Numbered from the stretch's first letter, positions 44,642-56,689 are shown. The stretch is DNA of 64,000 nucleotides from Athripsodes cinereus (GCA_947579605.1 OX388317.1:19177384-19241383); one strand, 5' to 3'. The notes: a model not told the origin generated them from the sequence alone. Program-made: numbers and translations.

Positions 44642-45164
44642 AATATGAACTTCCAACAAAAACCGTCGGTCGATAAATTAAACTTTATTTAAAGATATAC
44701 ATAACTTGAACAGTCTTAAAAGAATTATAACAGTTCTAAATTCTCTGTGTACATGGAAGAAAAAGACTTGTAAATCTTCTGTAGGTAGGTAGGTAGGTAT
44801 ACTAATTAAATCGCATTATGCAAAACAAAGTGAAATTGTCTAGGCACTTTTATCTTTTACAAACATCTTTCCTAATCTGTTTTGTTCCGCTGTTTATTTA
44901 TTACTAACAAGGTGTAAGTATTAATTCATAGATAAGAAAACCTTTGTGTAAAATCATTGTGCTTATAATAAATTATCAAAGTAATTATGAGGAAGTTCCA
45001 GTGAATGGATAATTATTGTAGAAATAAACAACTGCTTAGGAATTTTACATTTTACAACTTGTAGAGACGAATAGAGGGGCCTTCGAAACATCCATTCGCT
45101 GGTAGTTTCAGATAATATATTCACAAAATAGAGCTTCTGAGATCATGCTATTATGAGCTGCGCT

Positions 45165-45310
45165 TTAGGATTTTTCAATCCAACTTTTCTCCCGGGAGCA
45201 TAGGATAGAAACCAGCCTCTTTCATTCACAGCGTCTTTTTCTGCGCCAATTGAGCTATCTCTTCACTCGTTACCATAAGAACGTTGTTCCTATTGAACAA
45301 ACTGTGGATA
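45165..45310 (-). pseudogene. RTE-like LINE C-terminal relic
   Basis: Reverse strand reads S-E-E-I-A-Q-L-A-Q-K and then shifts frame. It is the same sequence as the better-preserved 54276-54420 (E-E-V-T-Q-L-A-Q-R-S-S-E-W-R-R-L-V). Confidence 0.5.
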
Positions 45311-45369
45311 TTTCTACATATTGGTGATTTTCTTAATAACGAATGTTTGGTTTTACATTTCAGAATAGG

Positions 45370-46180
45370 TTTCCCAAACTTTTCAGCGAGTTTCCGAGTA
45401 GGTACCTTACAAAAAGCTGGTGTTGTAAAACCTAACGTAAGATTAAACTGTTAACATTAACAATTTAGCGATGAGACGTGCTAACTATCCTGAATGTCTT
45501 AGTACCTATTTTGTTTGCATGGAGGAGACAATCTCCACGATTATTACGTGCAGTTAGTCCGATGGATACCCTTCATGCAGGAGTTGCTGTAATAGTAGCA
45601 ATGTTGTAAAAGCTGGTGTTGTAAAACCTAACATTAGATTAAACTGTTAACATTAACAATTTAGCGATGAGACGTGCTAACTATCCTGAATGTCTTAGTA
45701 TTTTGTTTGCATGGAGGAGACAATCTCCACGATTATTACGTGCAGTTAGTCCGATGGATACCCTTCATGCAGGAGTTGCTGTAATAGTAGCAATGTTGTA
45801 AAAGCTGGTGTTGTAAAACCTAACATTAGATTAAACTGTTAACATTAACAATTTAGCGATGAGACGTGCTAACTATCCTGAATGTCTTATTATTTTGTTT
45901 GCATGGAGGAGACAATCTCCACGATTATTACGTGCAGTTAGTCCGATGGATACCCTTCATGCAGGAGTTGCTGTAATAGTAGCAATGTTGTAAAAGCTGG
46001 TGTTGTAAAACCTAACGTTAGATTAAACTGTTAACATTAACAATTTTGCGATGAGACGTGCTTACTATCCTAAATGTCTTATTATTTTGTTTGCATGGAG
46101 GAGACAATCTCCACGATTATTACGTGCAGTTAGTCCGATGGATACCCTTCATGCAGGAGTTGCTGTAATAGTAGCAATAG
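45370..46180 (+). repeat. SINE B segment amplified as four tandem copies
   Basis: 45370-45420 resembles the 5' part of SINE B (TTTCAGCGAGTTTCCGAG). Four units of about 192 bp follow, starting near 45415, 45611, 45803 and 45995. Each contains AGCTGGTGTTGTAAAACC, TTAGCGATGAGACGTGC, ATCCTGAATGTCTTA and GCATGGAGGAGACAATCTCC. Unit 1 is 4 nt longer (GTACCTATT variant). Units 2-4 are nearly identical, so the expansion is recent. Confidence 0.85.
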
Positions 46181-46209
46181 TAGTTTAATATTTTATACCA
46201 AGCAAACAT

Positions 46210-46670
46210 CCTATAGTGAGGGTTACTATCTACATATTTTATAAGACAGTAAAAATTTGTAATAGCAGATGATTATATTTATTATCTGTTTTTTTCGAGT
46301 CTGAAACATTGTTACCATCTGTTCATAAAGGGCCAAAGGAGAAACTGCTTTGTATGCTCAAATCTGGACATTATTACTAGCTGATTCTGGATGTAACTAT
46401 ATTTATATTACGATTCATGAAAATACCAACGAAATTAATATATAGTCTAGAAACTCTAACAAAAAATGTAATAAACGTATAAGACTATTTGGTCCAATTC
46501 TATTTCTTCTTAATCAGTCTTTAACATAAGTTAGTCGAGGACTATTGCTCTTTATCCCACTTATTCATAAAAAAAGTTGTTTCTATTAGTTCGGAATAAT
46601 ATATCTATCGATAGGCGATACATAAGAATTGCACCTTTTTATATATTATGTTTAAAAATATCCCAAAAAC
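46210..46670. other. Intergenic, nothing recognised
   Basis: AT-rich, without matched repeats or coding signal. Confidence 0.35.
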
Positions 46671-46677
46671 TTCAAGG

Positions 46678-46800
46678 CAGTTAGTAACTTGATAATCGAG
46701 TCTTAAATTTTCAACCGAGAGATCCTGGTTTCGATTCCATCCGCTACCGACCTACCTCACCTTCACGACACAAGCATCTTGCTTTCCCTGAAGATATCTG
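46678..46800 (+). mobile_element. SINE A, old degraded copy
   Basis: GAGAGATCCTGGTTTCGATTCC (box B-like) is followed by CCGCTACCGACCTACC and TTCACGACACAAGCATCTTG, where young copies have TTTCACGACACAAGCTTTTAG. Confidence 0.45.
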
Positions 46801-47187
46801 TAGTATTTTTGGGCATAATTCAATTCCAGATTCATCTTTTTATATTAAAAAATTCAAATGGTTTCATAATTTTTTTCTATGTAGAATACTTGAGAAAAAG
46901 TGCGTGGGAAGCAAAAGTGCATTAATGCTATTAAATGAAACATAAATAATTTCCATTCTGATAGTGTTTCAGTAACTAATGTCAGAGAACATTAGTAATA
47001 AGTTTCTGGTCTAAGTATTAATGTCGTTTGGTTAATACACACTTCTGGAAAGGGAATCTTGTGACAACGTTGTGATAATATGAATATGATAATTCATAAA
47101 TCTTATACAGGAAATGTTATTGGTATCTTGTGAGCTATGAAGCTAAAAGGTCATGAATGTAGGTAATAAAACATGATATAAATTTAT

Positions 47188-47235
47188 ACTAACCTGATGA
47201 TGGAAAACGAAAACAAATATTTTGAGAATTATGTA
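47188..47235 (+). other. Weak hammerhead-like remnant
   Basis: CTGATGA (47194-47200), TGGAAAAC, GAAAAC and a self-complementary AAATATTT. Stem I and stem II are not convincing. Confidence 0.2.
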
Positions 47236-47239
47236 GGTA

Positions 47240-47715
47240 CTTACTAAAATTCGTAAGGCTTATTTCTTCTCTTCGTGTAAATGATTTGATTGGACAAAAT
47301 CATATTTTGAGAATGTCAAAATTAGAATGTGTTTCGTGAACACAGTTTCCTGAATCCTGGACGAAAGCTTTTCACAAAATACCGCTCCATTAACGATAAT
47401 AAAATGAATTTTGTAAATGTCAAAAATCATCAGTTGAATCAAATTTTTTTTTATGTACTACTGGTGTATCAACGGCATGTTATGCAATACAAAATAAAAT
47501 CAAAATTCTCATTCACAACACGGTTGAAGCAATACGAGAAAAACAATAATTAACGAAGAATGAAACATAAATAAGAATAAAATTATAACATTTGTAACAT
47601 AAATTAAGTCAAATAGATAATTCTATTATGGAAGAAAAATCAAAATACTGGAGCGTCGGTCATAGAATGTTAATCTTTAAACCTGGATATCATTATTTAT
47701 ACAAGGCTGGCTAAT
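47240..47715. other. Intergenic, nothing recognised
   Basis: AT-rich. A 74-codon plus-strand frame (47329-47553) has no recognisable motif and no splice or polyadenylation support, so it is not called. Confidence 0.3.
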
Positions 47716-47716
47716 T

Positions 47717-47830
47717 ATTTATTTATTTTATTCTTCACTGTACATTGATTACAATATTACAAATCAAAACAAAGTATCATAAAAATATCAGTTGTAAAAT
47801 TCAATGTACTCAGGACTAGTTTGAATGGAA
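47717..47830 (-). repeat. Retroelement 3' tail E
   Basis: Reversed copy: TTTATTTTATTCTTCACTG, TACATTGATTACAATATTAC. Confidence 0.55.
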
Positions 47831-48027
47831 TCGCTAGATTAGTCACCATTTATTAAAATGTTGCTTCATCTTGTTAAGCCACGTATTTTACAGAAGTTCC
47901 TCTTACCTCCCATTTACCTTCACTATTCGACATAATGTACATGTGCCTTTGAAATTCTTTCAACCTCTCCTCAAAGTTTTTCTATACATTTCAGGTATAT
48001 AAAAAGCCTTAGTAATCAATAAAAAAA

Positions 48028-48140
48028 GAATATGATAAACTCGCCCTCTGTATATTGACTGTATTTAAATTTAACTGTATGTACACCTATTATGGGATTG
48101 TTTGTTATCAATGTAAAGTAAAGAATGAATTAATAAATAT
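48028..48140 (+). repeat. Retroelement 3' tail E
   Basis: GATAAACTCGCCCTCTGTAT, TATGGGATTGTTTGTTATC, AATGTAAAGTAAAGAATG and an A-rich tail. Confidence 0.55.
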
Positions 48141-48144
48141 GAAG

Positions 48145-49285
48145 GTAAGTATACATTGAAGTGATCTACATAAAATTAATTGCTACCTGTTCCATTTTGC
48201 TTATACTAGCATATTGTTAACATCGTAGGTATTTGAGTGTGTATTTTGATTCATAAAGAACCCAGATTTATCTTAAAAATAAAGACAAGAGTATATTTTG
48301 TTCTTCTTTTGTACAGAAATAATTAAACTTCTGATATATTTTACGAAGACCCTTAAGTAAGATAAGCTACTTACTCAATAAAGCCTACAACGGTATATAG
48401 AAAATACAATATGTTGTTAAATACCTTTTTTGTTAAAAGTAAATAATAATGCAGCTTAAAAAGCTTAAATAATAATAGTAATAACATCTAGTATTTTATT
48501 CATTCCATAACAACAGTTATATTAATTGTTGCTTAAGTATAGATGCAAATCCAAACTCATAAATAAGGAATAAATATTATTTCAACTGTCAAGATAGTAA
48601 GTAACACTTTACTCACTAACAGAAATTAGCATTGATCCAACCTTATGTTTTTAATATTGATAATAATAATTGACTATTTATATAGCGCCGTACTGTGATA
48701 ATATCACTTCTAAGGCGCTTTACATTATTTAGGATCAACAAACAGAGATCAGAAGTGTGGAAGGACTGTCTCGCTCTGCACATTTCACACAAGTGATCGG
48801 CAACGTCAGACCCGATAAGATACTTAAAAACAATAGGAAAGAATAACGAATTGTTTTTTTTATTTTATTTATTTAGTATAATTATGTCCAGTTAGCCAAG
48901 TATAAATCATGTATTTTCTCTGTGAGTAGTGGGTACGGCTGTTATAAGATTCCACAAAAGAAAATCCTTTATTTATTAGAAAATCCCATTATTATGTAGG
49001 TACAACGATAATAATAATTATGCTTTATACTTATTTATACTCGTACAATCATTGTTCTTACTTTAGTATTACTGATCCATTAATTTCTAGGTCTTAGATA
49101 ATAATGATAATATAACTTAATCCTGTTTTATTCTTAAGGATCTTCTAAACAATTATACCAACGTAAGCAAAACATCTCAAGAAAGTATATTATTTCTTAG
49201 TAATTGGTAAGTAGATAATTCAATTCGCTCCAGTGGTGTACCTTCAATTATAGATAATAAGCACGCATTAAAAATATATTTTTTT
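48145..49285. other. Intergenic, one GCGC repeat
   Basis: 48670-48726 (TTATATAGCGCCGTACTG ... AAGGCGCTTTACATT) has the look of a dispersed repeat. Otherwise AT-rich DNA with nothing recognised. Confidence 0.35.
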
Positions 49286-49289
49286 TACA

Positions 49290-49480
49290 ACTATCTATCA
49301 ATCTATACCCTAACGTTGCCTCCCAAATGGAGTAGGCAGAGAGAACAGATCGCCATATTGATCTATCCTTACATATTTCTTTCACCTCTTCTACAATTTC
49401 TCTTACTCAACACGCGTCTCTCCACGAGCGTTTGATCTAATTGGTCAGTCCTTGTAATTCTCGGACGGGTGGGCTATTGC
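49290..49480 (-). pseudogene. RTE-type LINE 3' fragment
   Basis: Reversed: TATACCCTAACGTTGCCTCC, GGAGTAGGCAGAGAGAACAG and TCTTACTCAACACGCGTC match the 31498-32006 fragment, with frame damage. Confidence 0.65.
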
Positions 49481-49662
49481 AGTCTAAAGAATGGTCAAAT
49501 AATTAAGAAAGAAGATATGTTTTTGATACACTACAACTTATTTACTTTGTAATACACGTCAGATTAAAATAAAATTCTTAAAAGAAAACTGAATACGCAT
49601 CGATGTAATAACAATTATAACAATACATCTATACTGACTTCTTAATTGTTACAGTGCAATTT

Positions 49663-49855
49663 AGTTCGTCGGTAGCCTGGAGGTAGAGTCTCGGCCTTAT
49701 GAACATGAGGTCCGGGGTTCGATCCCAGGTGCCGGCAAACTCCCCTTTCACGACACAAGCTTTTAGCTTACTGTGAAAGGTGTATAAGGTTGTATTTGGG
49801 TTTATAACAAAACCCAGATATATCTTTTTAAAAAAAAAAAAAAATGATAATAAAA
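49663..49855 (+). mobile_element. SINE A copy, full length
   Basis: AGTTCGTCGGTAGCCTGGAG with box A, GGTTCGATCCCAGGTGCCGG with box B, the complete body and a poly(A) tail of about 15 nt. It is among the least decayed copies. Confidence 0.88.
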
Positions 49856-49859
49856 TAAT

Positions 49860-50690
49860 TAAAAACAGTCAGATCAAAAAGTATAAAAAAGTGCGTCAAC
49901 AATAAGCAGTCAATGGCTGGACTTGTTATGAAACATCTTTCAGTTGCTCAGTTAAAATTATGTTTGTTTTTTTTGTCAAGCCCTGCTTTGAGAAATACTG
50001 CATAGCATCTGAACCCCTGCAGATGCTTGAGTACAATACAAATAATGCGTTTAAAATAATAATTATATGTATGTATGTATTACATAAGAATAATATATAT
50101 ACTCAATAGTAACAATATAATTAAACCTGAACAAATGAGTTTGACTTAATGGTAATAAAAATAATGTACTTAGGGCTCCCCCTGTCTTAAACATCGTGGT
50201 CTTCAGTTGAAAATCTCGCAACGGAATTTTGAACATATACTAAAATTTAATCCGACTTTTAAAGTATTTGATTTTTTTATAATCGAGAGGTTCATTTTGA
50301 CCTCTTATAAACTTATCCTAAGCAGTAGAAATTAATTAGAAATGAATGTCTCAGAACTTAAAGTACCATAAAAGTTTGTCCTACGTTGGCAAATTCTTAA
50401 AACCCAAGTTATAGTTACGTTAAAAGGCTATCATAAATTACTAATCGTTCAATTTTGTAATGTAAGAGCAATTGGAATAATAGTGATAGCAAAATATTGT
50501 TGAGTTGTTCAACATAATGGTTCTACGATACTGTCAACAGAACTAGATAATGCTGAAACAGTTTGGGCGACTTGGACACAACAATATTCAACTTTATAGT
50601 TTGGTAAGTTCAGTAGACATATTTTATGAAACCGCCAATATAACATTGAATTGGAAAATGACAAGCTATACAAGAAGAATAGGTAGAAGA
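49860..50690. other. Intergenic, nothing recognised
   Basis: AT-rich with a short GTAT run near 50070. No gene or matched repeat. Confidence 0.35.
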
Positions 50691-50694
50691 AGTG

Positions 50695-50945
50695 GACAAA
50701 AACTTCTTCTTCTTCTGCTTCAGTTAGGACTATGTCCTGTGGTTCTCGGTGCCTGGTCCAGGGAGGTGGACGCCCAGCTATCCCTCCATCATTTAGGTGG
50801 TCTTCCTGGGGGTCTTTTTCCTGTCATACGTTCGTTTGCTGCTATTCTCACCACTCGATCCGAACTCGCCTTCCCCACAACACGATCTCTCCAGAAACGT
50901 CTTCTCGCTCTACACCATCGCACAGCATCTTCGACATTACAGATT
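50695..50945 (-). pseudogene. LINE C-terminal relic
   Basis: Minus strand reads R-R-R-F-W-R-D-R-V, then M-T-G-K-R-P-P-G-R-P-P-K, a stop, and W-R-D-S-W. The G-(K/R)-R-P-x-G-R-P-P-K-R-W pattern is common near the C-terminus of RTE-like and related LINE proteins. The longer open frame on the plus strand (50550-51008) is its antisense shadow. Confidence 0.5.
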
Positions 50946-50949
50946 CTTA

Positions 50950-53360
50950 TTATTTCTGAATTTCTTATGTTTTTATATTTTATTTTCGATTATTCATTTG
51001 AGATGTAGGTTTTGCAAATATTTCAAGTTTAAGGATATATAATGCTCCTGGGATGTGTAATATCCCCGCTCTGAAAGTAATTAAATCTCATTTACGAGAG
51101 ATTTTATCTCCGGAGACAATAATAACATTGAGAGATATCTGAGTTATAAGGGAAGAGATGACTTTGGAGTTTAGAGCAGCAGTTCTGCTCCTTATATTAT
51201 TATTATTGTATGTGTATATAAACTTATTATATTGTATTTGCGGAGTTGATATCGCATTCTGTATGTTTCGCGGATGAGATTCTGTCTAACACCATTCGCG
51301 TGATATCATCTTTTGTAGATCTCTATACTTACAATAACTTTACTGCTGCCGTTGAAAGCTCAACTTGTTGTTCTTATTTAATTGAAATTGTAAATCAGAT
51401 ATGTATGACTAATATTTTTTGTTTCAAGGGCTTTTTTAGTTACTACTAGCGTTGAGTGGAATTTTCGGATTACTTTGGTTCTCTTTTGACGTTATCCCAG
51501 GTACATCGGGGACAATCGGGGTATTGAGTTGTTCTCAGATTGCGATTGGCTCAGTTAATTTCAACAATATTATGTCTGTAACAGGGCACATTATTTACTC
51601 TAATTTTGTTTTTTTGTTTTCTTTACTTGCTTGATGTGATGTTGAGGTAAGTCTATTCCAAATAATAAAGAAAATTTAATAGAGTTGTAGGTATATTTTT
51701 TTGATTCTGAGAGAATTGGTGATGGAGAGTGGAGAGAATACACTTGGTGAAATAAAAAAGGCATTCTGTTATAAAATCAATGTTTTCTGCAATCTGTCTT
51801 ATGGTGGACACAAGAAGGATGGCAGGTCACAATCTACAGAATTGAGAAAAATAAGTCAGTAGAAAAATGGCGTTATGAAAAACCTTGAAATGAGTCTATG
51901 AGTTGGTCAATTTTACTCGCAGATACTTCAACTTAAAGAGGTATGTTCCTTTCTTGTAAATTCTCAATAATTTTCAAGATGAATCACGAAGGTTATTTCA
52001 TGATTTTTCCGTTTCGAATCTTTTTGTTTCGATTTTTCATTCTATACGTAGACTTTCCGGCAAAGCAGTAGATCGCACTATTCTTTCTTGAAATTTTCGA
52101 GTATCTTGTAAAAGGAAGGATTTCATAAAATATCACTCGTATGATATTAAAGATCTTCAATTTACTAGGGTAAACGTGGCAATGAGATATTCTATTTATT
52201 CAGAATGTTTTAATATTTAAAGGCACCATTCATTTACTACCCTACTTGAAGGACATACTTGTGATGGAATTGTTTCGATTATTTTAGATCTATCAGTAAA
52301 TCTACCGATATAATCAGTGGTATTATAATATGATAATATAATTTATACCTTAATGCATTGCGTAGTAGTGGTGTATGATAATAATTATTCGATCACGATC
52401 ACTGTGCGTGAAATAGACTACAGATTGTTTCTATATTACGATAGTACCTATGAACTTACCGACTCACCTTCTACCGTGCGCTGTGCTCCTGTTACATCAT
52501 TTATACAAATATTCTCAAATTATACTCATTTTAATTCATTAATTGATGAGGCGTAACACCTATACTGAATGTCTATATTTTATTGGCACGGAGAAGATGA
52601 TCTGCATGGTAATTATACGTAGTTAGACTACTTGTGGTATGAAAATTAATATATGAATAAATCTCTAAGAGAGATGATTTCTTTAAAAAAAATAAGCGAT
52701 TTGATAAAATCCTCTAACTGCTTTGGTGTAAACCGCCGGGAAAAATCTCAGAAGGCCTCAGGCTAAATAATTGGGTGACGTAGGTACTAGGATAACTGGA
52801 AACAAGCCATGGACGGGAGAGATTGAAAAATCATAGGAAAGTCTTTCCTCTTAAAATGGACCCAAAATAGTTGAATGAGAAAAGAAATACATAATTTTAA
52901 ACTTTTCATACCAGTTTTTTTATAAGCTCGATTGCTTTCCAGTGGACTCAAATCGCATGAGAAATATCGGGTCTTTTTGTTCTACAAAAATATATTAAGT
53001 GTCTTATCTATTGTTTGAAGTTTTGGATACATTTTTATCCTGCAAATATTACGTATTTAACCTGTTTGAAAACCTTCCGCTGGGAGATATCGTGTATAAA
53101 ATATTATAATATCAATATACCTATCTACTTTACATAGGGAAAGCAAAGAGGGATAGCGCGAAGAGGATGTATCGAAAGATATTACAATTTATTAGTTCGT
53201 AAATCGACTATGCCAGCGTATATAACTATAATGTAGATACAATTTTACACTTTGTGACTACTTATCGACATATCATACGTGAAATTCTTTTCAAATAATG
53301 CTCCATAGACGTATTATATATTGAAGACTGGAGACTAGAAACTTAAACAAAAAATAGTTA
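50950..53360. other. Intergenic with SINE B scraps
   Basis: 52210-52290 (CATTTACTACCCTACTTG) and 52540-52650 (GAATGTCTATATTTTATTGG, CACGGAGAAGATGATCTGC) are decayed SINE B pieces. The rest is AT-rich, and its small frames show no recognisable protein. Confidence 0.4.
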
Positions 53361-53365
53361 CAGAT

Positions 53366-53962
53366 CAAGGGTGGCCAACCCGCGGCCCGTTGGGTGTCTA
53401 CGTGCGGCCCGCGAAGCATTGCACTTTTTTTTATTAATAAGAGTCGGTACAAGTACCCGTCACTTTTTTGAAAGAGTTATTTTGAGATCCCGTGGAGCAC
53501 CCGGTAAAGAATTGGTCTCCCACTCTTCTGCGTAAGTTTTCGAGTGTCCTGTAAAAGGCAGGTGTTCAAAAAAATTAAGACATTTTACATCCTAAATTCA
53601 GCGATGAGGTTTGCCACCCATCCTGAATGTCTTGATTTTATATTGGCACGAAGAGGACAGTTTGCATGTTTCTTACATGCAGCTGATCTGCTGGCTACCC
53701 CACTTGTGGGATATGCCGTGATGGTATAGATAGAGAGAGAGATAGATATTTTGAGAAAATATTCTTAAAGAAAACCGAGGAGTTTTGAAACATTTCAAAT
53801 TCCTATACCATTTTGAAAATTTGGCGGCGGGGATTAGAAATTTTAAGGTGAAGTAAAATTATAAAATGATCCATATATATATGGAGTATATTGTTGTACG
53901 GCCCGGTAGGAAATCTCATTTCTGAAATTTGGCCCTGCTGCTGAAAAGGTTGGCCACCCATG
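53366..53962. mobile_element. hAT-like element with nested SINE B
   Basis: CAAGGGTGGCCAACC at 53366 and inverted GGTTGGCCACCCATG at 53962, with subterminal GCGGCCCG/CGGCCCGG motifs, are typical of hAT (Charlie/Buster-like) ends. Flanking 8-mers do not match. A SINE B copy interrupts it. 53757-53847 is shared, inverted, with the intron-1 MITE of BCKDHA. Confidence 0.6.
53516..53746 (+). mobile_element. SINE B, reference copy
   Basis: The most complete member: TCTCCCACTCTTCTGCG, TTTTCGAGTGTCCTGTAAAA, TTCAGCGATGAGGTTTGCC, CATCCTGAATGTCTTG, GGCACGAAGAGGACAG, TTGCATGTTTCTTACATGC, GCTGGCTACCCCACTTGTGG, GCCGTGATGGTATAG and a TAGA/GAGA tail. No RNA polymerase III boxes are evident. The last 30-35 bases resemble the 3' end of the RTE LINE. 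Confidence 0.75.
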
Positions 53963-54275
53963 GATTGATGCAATCGAATCTGTGGTCCAAAATATTTTCG
54001 TTTAAACTTTAATACTCTATTTTTTGTGAACATTTTGAAGCCTCTCAGTACCTATCTTTTTAAGCGTTTTGAACATTGTCTTCACATCTCTCTAAACTCT
54101 TAGAATAATAAATTACTTGCTTTCCGAGCCCATATCATAACCTTTTTCAGTTCAGTATCATTCACGACCCACGCAATAAGAATGTGCAATAATTTGCATT
54201 GCAATATCAGAAACTCCCCTTCGTTACACAATTTAAAAAATAGCCTAATATATTTAATATTATGATTTCATTCAT

Positions 54276-54420
54276 GCACTCATCGCCCTCAACTCTCCTT
54301 TTGGGACCACAGGGCAGAAACCAGCCTCCTCCATTCAGAGCTTCTCTGTGCCAATTGCGTCACCTCTTCCCACGATATTCCCCGCGCTCTGATGTCGTTG
54401 TCATAGTAACGGTGTATTGT
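54276..54420 (-). pseudogene. RTE-like LINE C-terminal relic
   Basis: Minus strand reads G-I-S-W-E-E-V-T-Q-L-A-Q-R-S-S-E-W-R-R-L-V-S-A-L, then a stop: the usual tail of RTE-type proteins. A second, more damaged copy is at 45165. Confidence 0.6.
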
Positions 54421-54627
54421 GAAATATTATGATTAATTTTTCCTAAATAGTTCCTTCCTGTGCCCAAATACTTCATTTGTATTATTCATTACAGAAAACA
54501 TAATTATTAAGAACATACAAATCTTATATTTCACTTAGGGCTAAGATTGTCGTTAGAAGTATGTTTAGTATTAATTTTTCGCATTTAGTATTAACTGTAC
54601 AAATTGTCAACATAGTTTCACTCATTT

Positions 54628-54712
54628 GGATAACTGAATGATATTGCCTCGTGATAATAAGTTCGCCAATTGCTGATGATTTTTTTTTAACAATAAAGTG
54701 TTATTATTATTT
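54628..54712 (+). repeat. LINE 3' end, GACAATAAA type
   Basis: ATGATATTGCCTCGTGATAA, TAAGTTCGCC and AACAATAAAGTGTTATTATT. Confidence 0.5.
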
Positions 54713-54991
54713 ACCAAGCGTTAGATCAAGATTATCAAATATTGTATTGAAACGAATACGGGCGTGATGTTAATACTTACGATAAGTGCAAGTGAAAAAT
54801 CAATAGTATATTAATATTCCATGTAATGAAACAGCAAAACTTTTGCTAATATTAATTTTTGGAACTTGAATTTTGAGAGAAAAATTACGACGTTTCTTGT
54901 CTACGTTTATATGTCGATGTGTTATTCAGAAAACGTGAGTATTTATTCGTATTTTGGTACATTTATTAAATGTTCATAGTAAAATGTTTCT

Positions 54992-55210
54992 TCATATATC
55001 TATCTACACCATCACGACATAACCCACATGTGAGGTAGCCAGCAGTTTAACTATATGCAATAAGCATGCAAGTTGTCCTCTTTCTGCCAAAAAATGTTAT
55101 ACAACGGGGGCATACCTAATCGCTGAATTGTAGAAATAACATGCCACATATGTAATTTTTATGACAACCTACTCTTCATTAGGACACTCGAAAACGTGCA
55201 GAAGGCAGTG
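54992..55210 (-). mobile_element. SINE B copy
   Basis: ACACCATCACGACATAACCC, GAGGTAGCCAGCAGTTTAAC, GCAAGTTGTCCTCTTTCTGC, CATACCTAATCGCTGAATTG and GGACACTCGAAAACGTGC in SINE B order, reversed. Confidence 0.65.
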
Positions 55211-55214
55211 GCAT

Positions 55215-56140
55215 ACTAAATCTTTTAGTGAAAACATATTTTTTCAAAATGAAATGAGATAATATCGAAACGGTTTTTAAGTGGTTTCATTTGGCTACGA
55301 AAAACTAATTGGATAAAAGGATTTTTTACTGAAAGTAACTTATTATTTCTAAATGAATTATCTTAGTATTTATGTATATAATATGTAGGTTATAATTTAA
55401 TCCTTATTGACATACTTAATATAAATTAAGTGTCATTAAACATCTTAATTTCTCATCAAGTTCTCATAAATTAGCCAATATTATTTAAGGTGTTAAATAA
55501 CTTTTTCCTGGATGTTTCAAGAATGGAGTTTTATATCATCCAGACTCAACGAAAACATTTATTTTTTCTCAGAGAAAGGACTGAGTGCATAGCATACCAA
55601 TCGGGTCGCCTCGATAGTAAGCGGTATTCTAATATCGTAAAGCTGTAGTTTGTCGCCAGTGGTAGTCGTAGGTACATGTAATCTCCAGATTGAAAGTTTG
55701 AGTCTATAATTATCATCAGGGTGAAGACTACTTCAAAAAATGAACATTTACTATGTAGGCACCTATGTGTAAATTATAAGAAATTATTACTATCTATCGT
55801 GAGGGGATGGATAGAGAGAAAAATTGAAATAAACCTACTTTTATTTATTGTGGTAAAATATTAAATAAAATGAATTTTCGCCTCGCTCATATTTATTATT
55901 ATTTATCGGTAATGTATTTTTTTCTCCGTATTATTCTATTAACATCTTATAGATGAATTTCTAAATAAATTTCCAAAACATGCGAGAGTCTAAGCGAACG
56001 GTTTATCAAATTTTGTATAAATAAATACAGGTTGTGTAATATTGCGCATGGGATTCTGTGGGAATAGGGATGAGAAAATATATTTAAAATAATTCTAAAC
56101 CTACTCAGATAAATTTATTTGATTTATTTATTACATTGAG
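55215..56140. other. Intergenic, nothing recognised
   Basis: AT-rich sequence without a coding signal or a repeat that I can match inside the window. Confidence 0.35.
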
Positions 56141-56144
56141 ACAC

Positions 56145-56240
56145 ACACACACAAAACATATGTATATGAAAAATAAAAAGAGAATAATGTTGATGTGATC
56201 AGACCAACCCACCAATTAAGTGAGTCTTCAGCATACATAT
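56145..56240 (-). repeat. Retroelement 3' end, family D
   Basis: Reversed match to 3395-3500: GATCAGACCAACCCACC, AATTAAGTGAG. An ACACACAC run sits inside it. Confidence 0.5.
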
Positions 56241-56689
56241 TAAAACATAAACTACATAATATACAAAAGAACAACATTCATTAGTCATGGAGTATTCGGA
56301 AAATAAAAGCTACGTCTCCCACTCTCTTCCAAAAGCTTTTGAATGTCCTATAAAAGGCAAGTGATCGTATATGGTTAATTTTTTTGTGTTTCTTGAATTT
56401 GCTTTTCTTTTTTTTCATTTTTCCTGCTGAGATCACCTTGGTCAAAAGTTGTAATGGTCTCAGTGCAGGTTGATATTCTTAATAATGATAATAATCAGAG
56501 TAGATGATGTCTAATTCTATGTATTCCTATCCACAAAATAGTCCAACCAGAAAAACGTTTTTTATGCTAATTTTTCTCACTTATTAGAATTAGTAGTAAT
56601 AGTTAGTCCACTTGTTAGAATACATGTAGAAGATGTCATGCTGAAATATTTTTTAGGATTCACCATTTTTTACAAACTGCGGATTGTTC

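Noticed and set aside
45370..46180. CRISPR-like array
   Set aside because: The repeats are direct tandem units of about 192 bp without unique spacers, in a eukaryotic genome; the 63-kb array is also a plain minisatellite.
48661..48840. GCGCTTTACA block as a gene fragment or RNA
   Set aside because: No open frame or structure beyond a short GCGCC/GGCGC pairing; it looks like a generic dispersed repeat.
50550..51008. Longest unassigned plus-strand open frame (152 codons)
   Set aside because: It lies antisense to a LINE C-terminal relic (50695-50945), and its Leu-rich composition follows from a TTC repeat.
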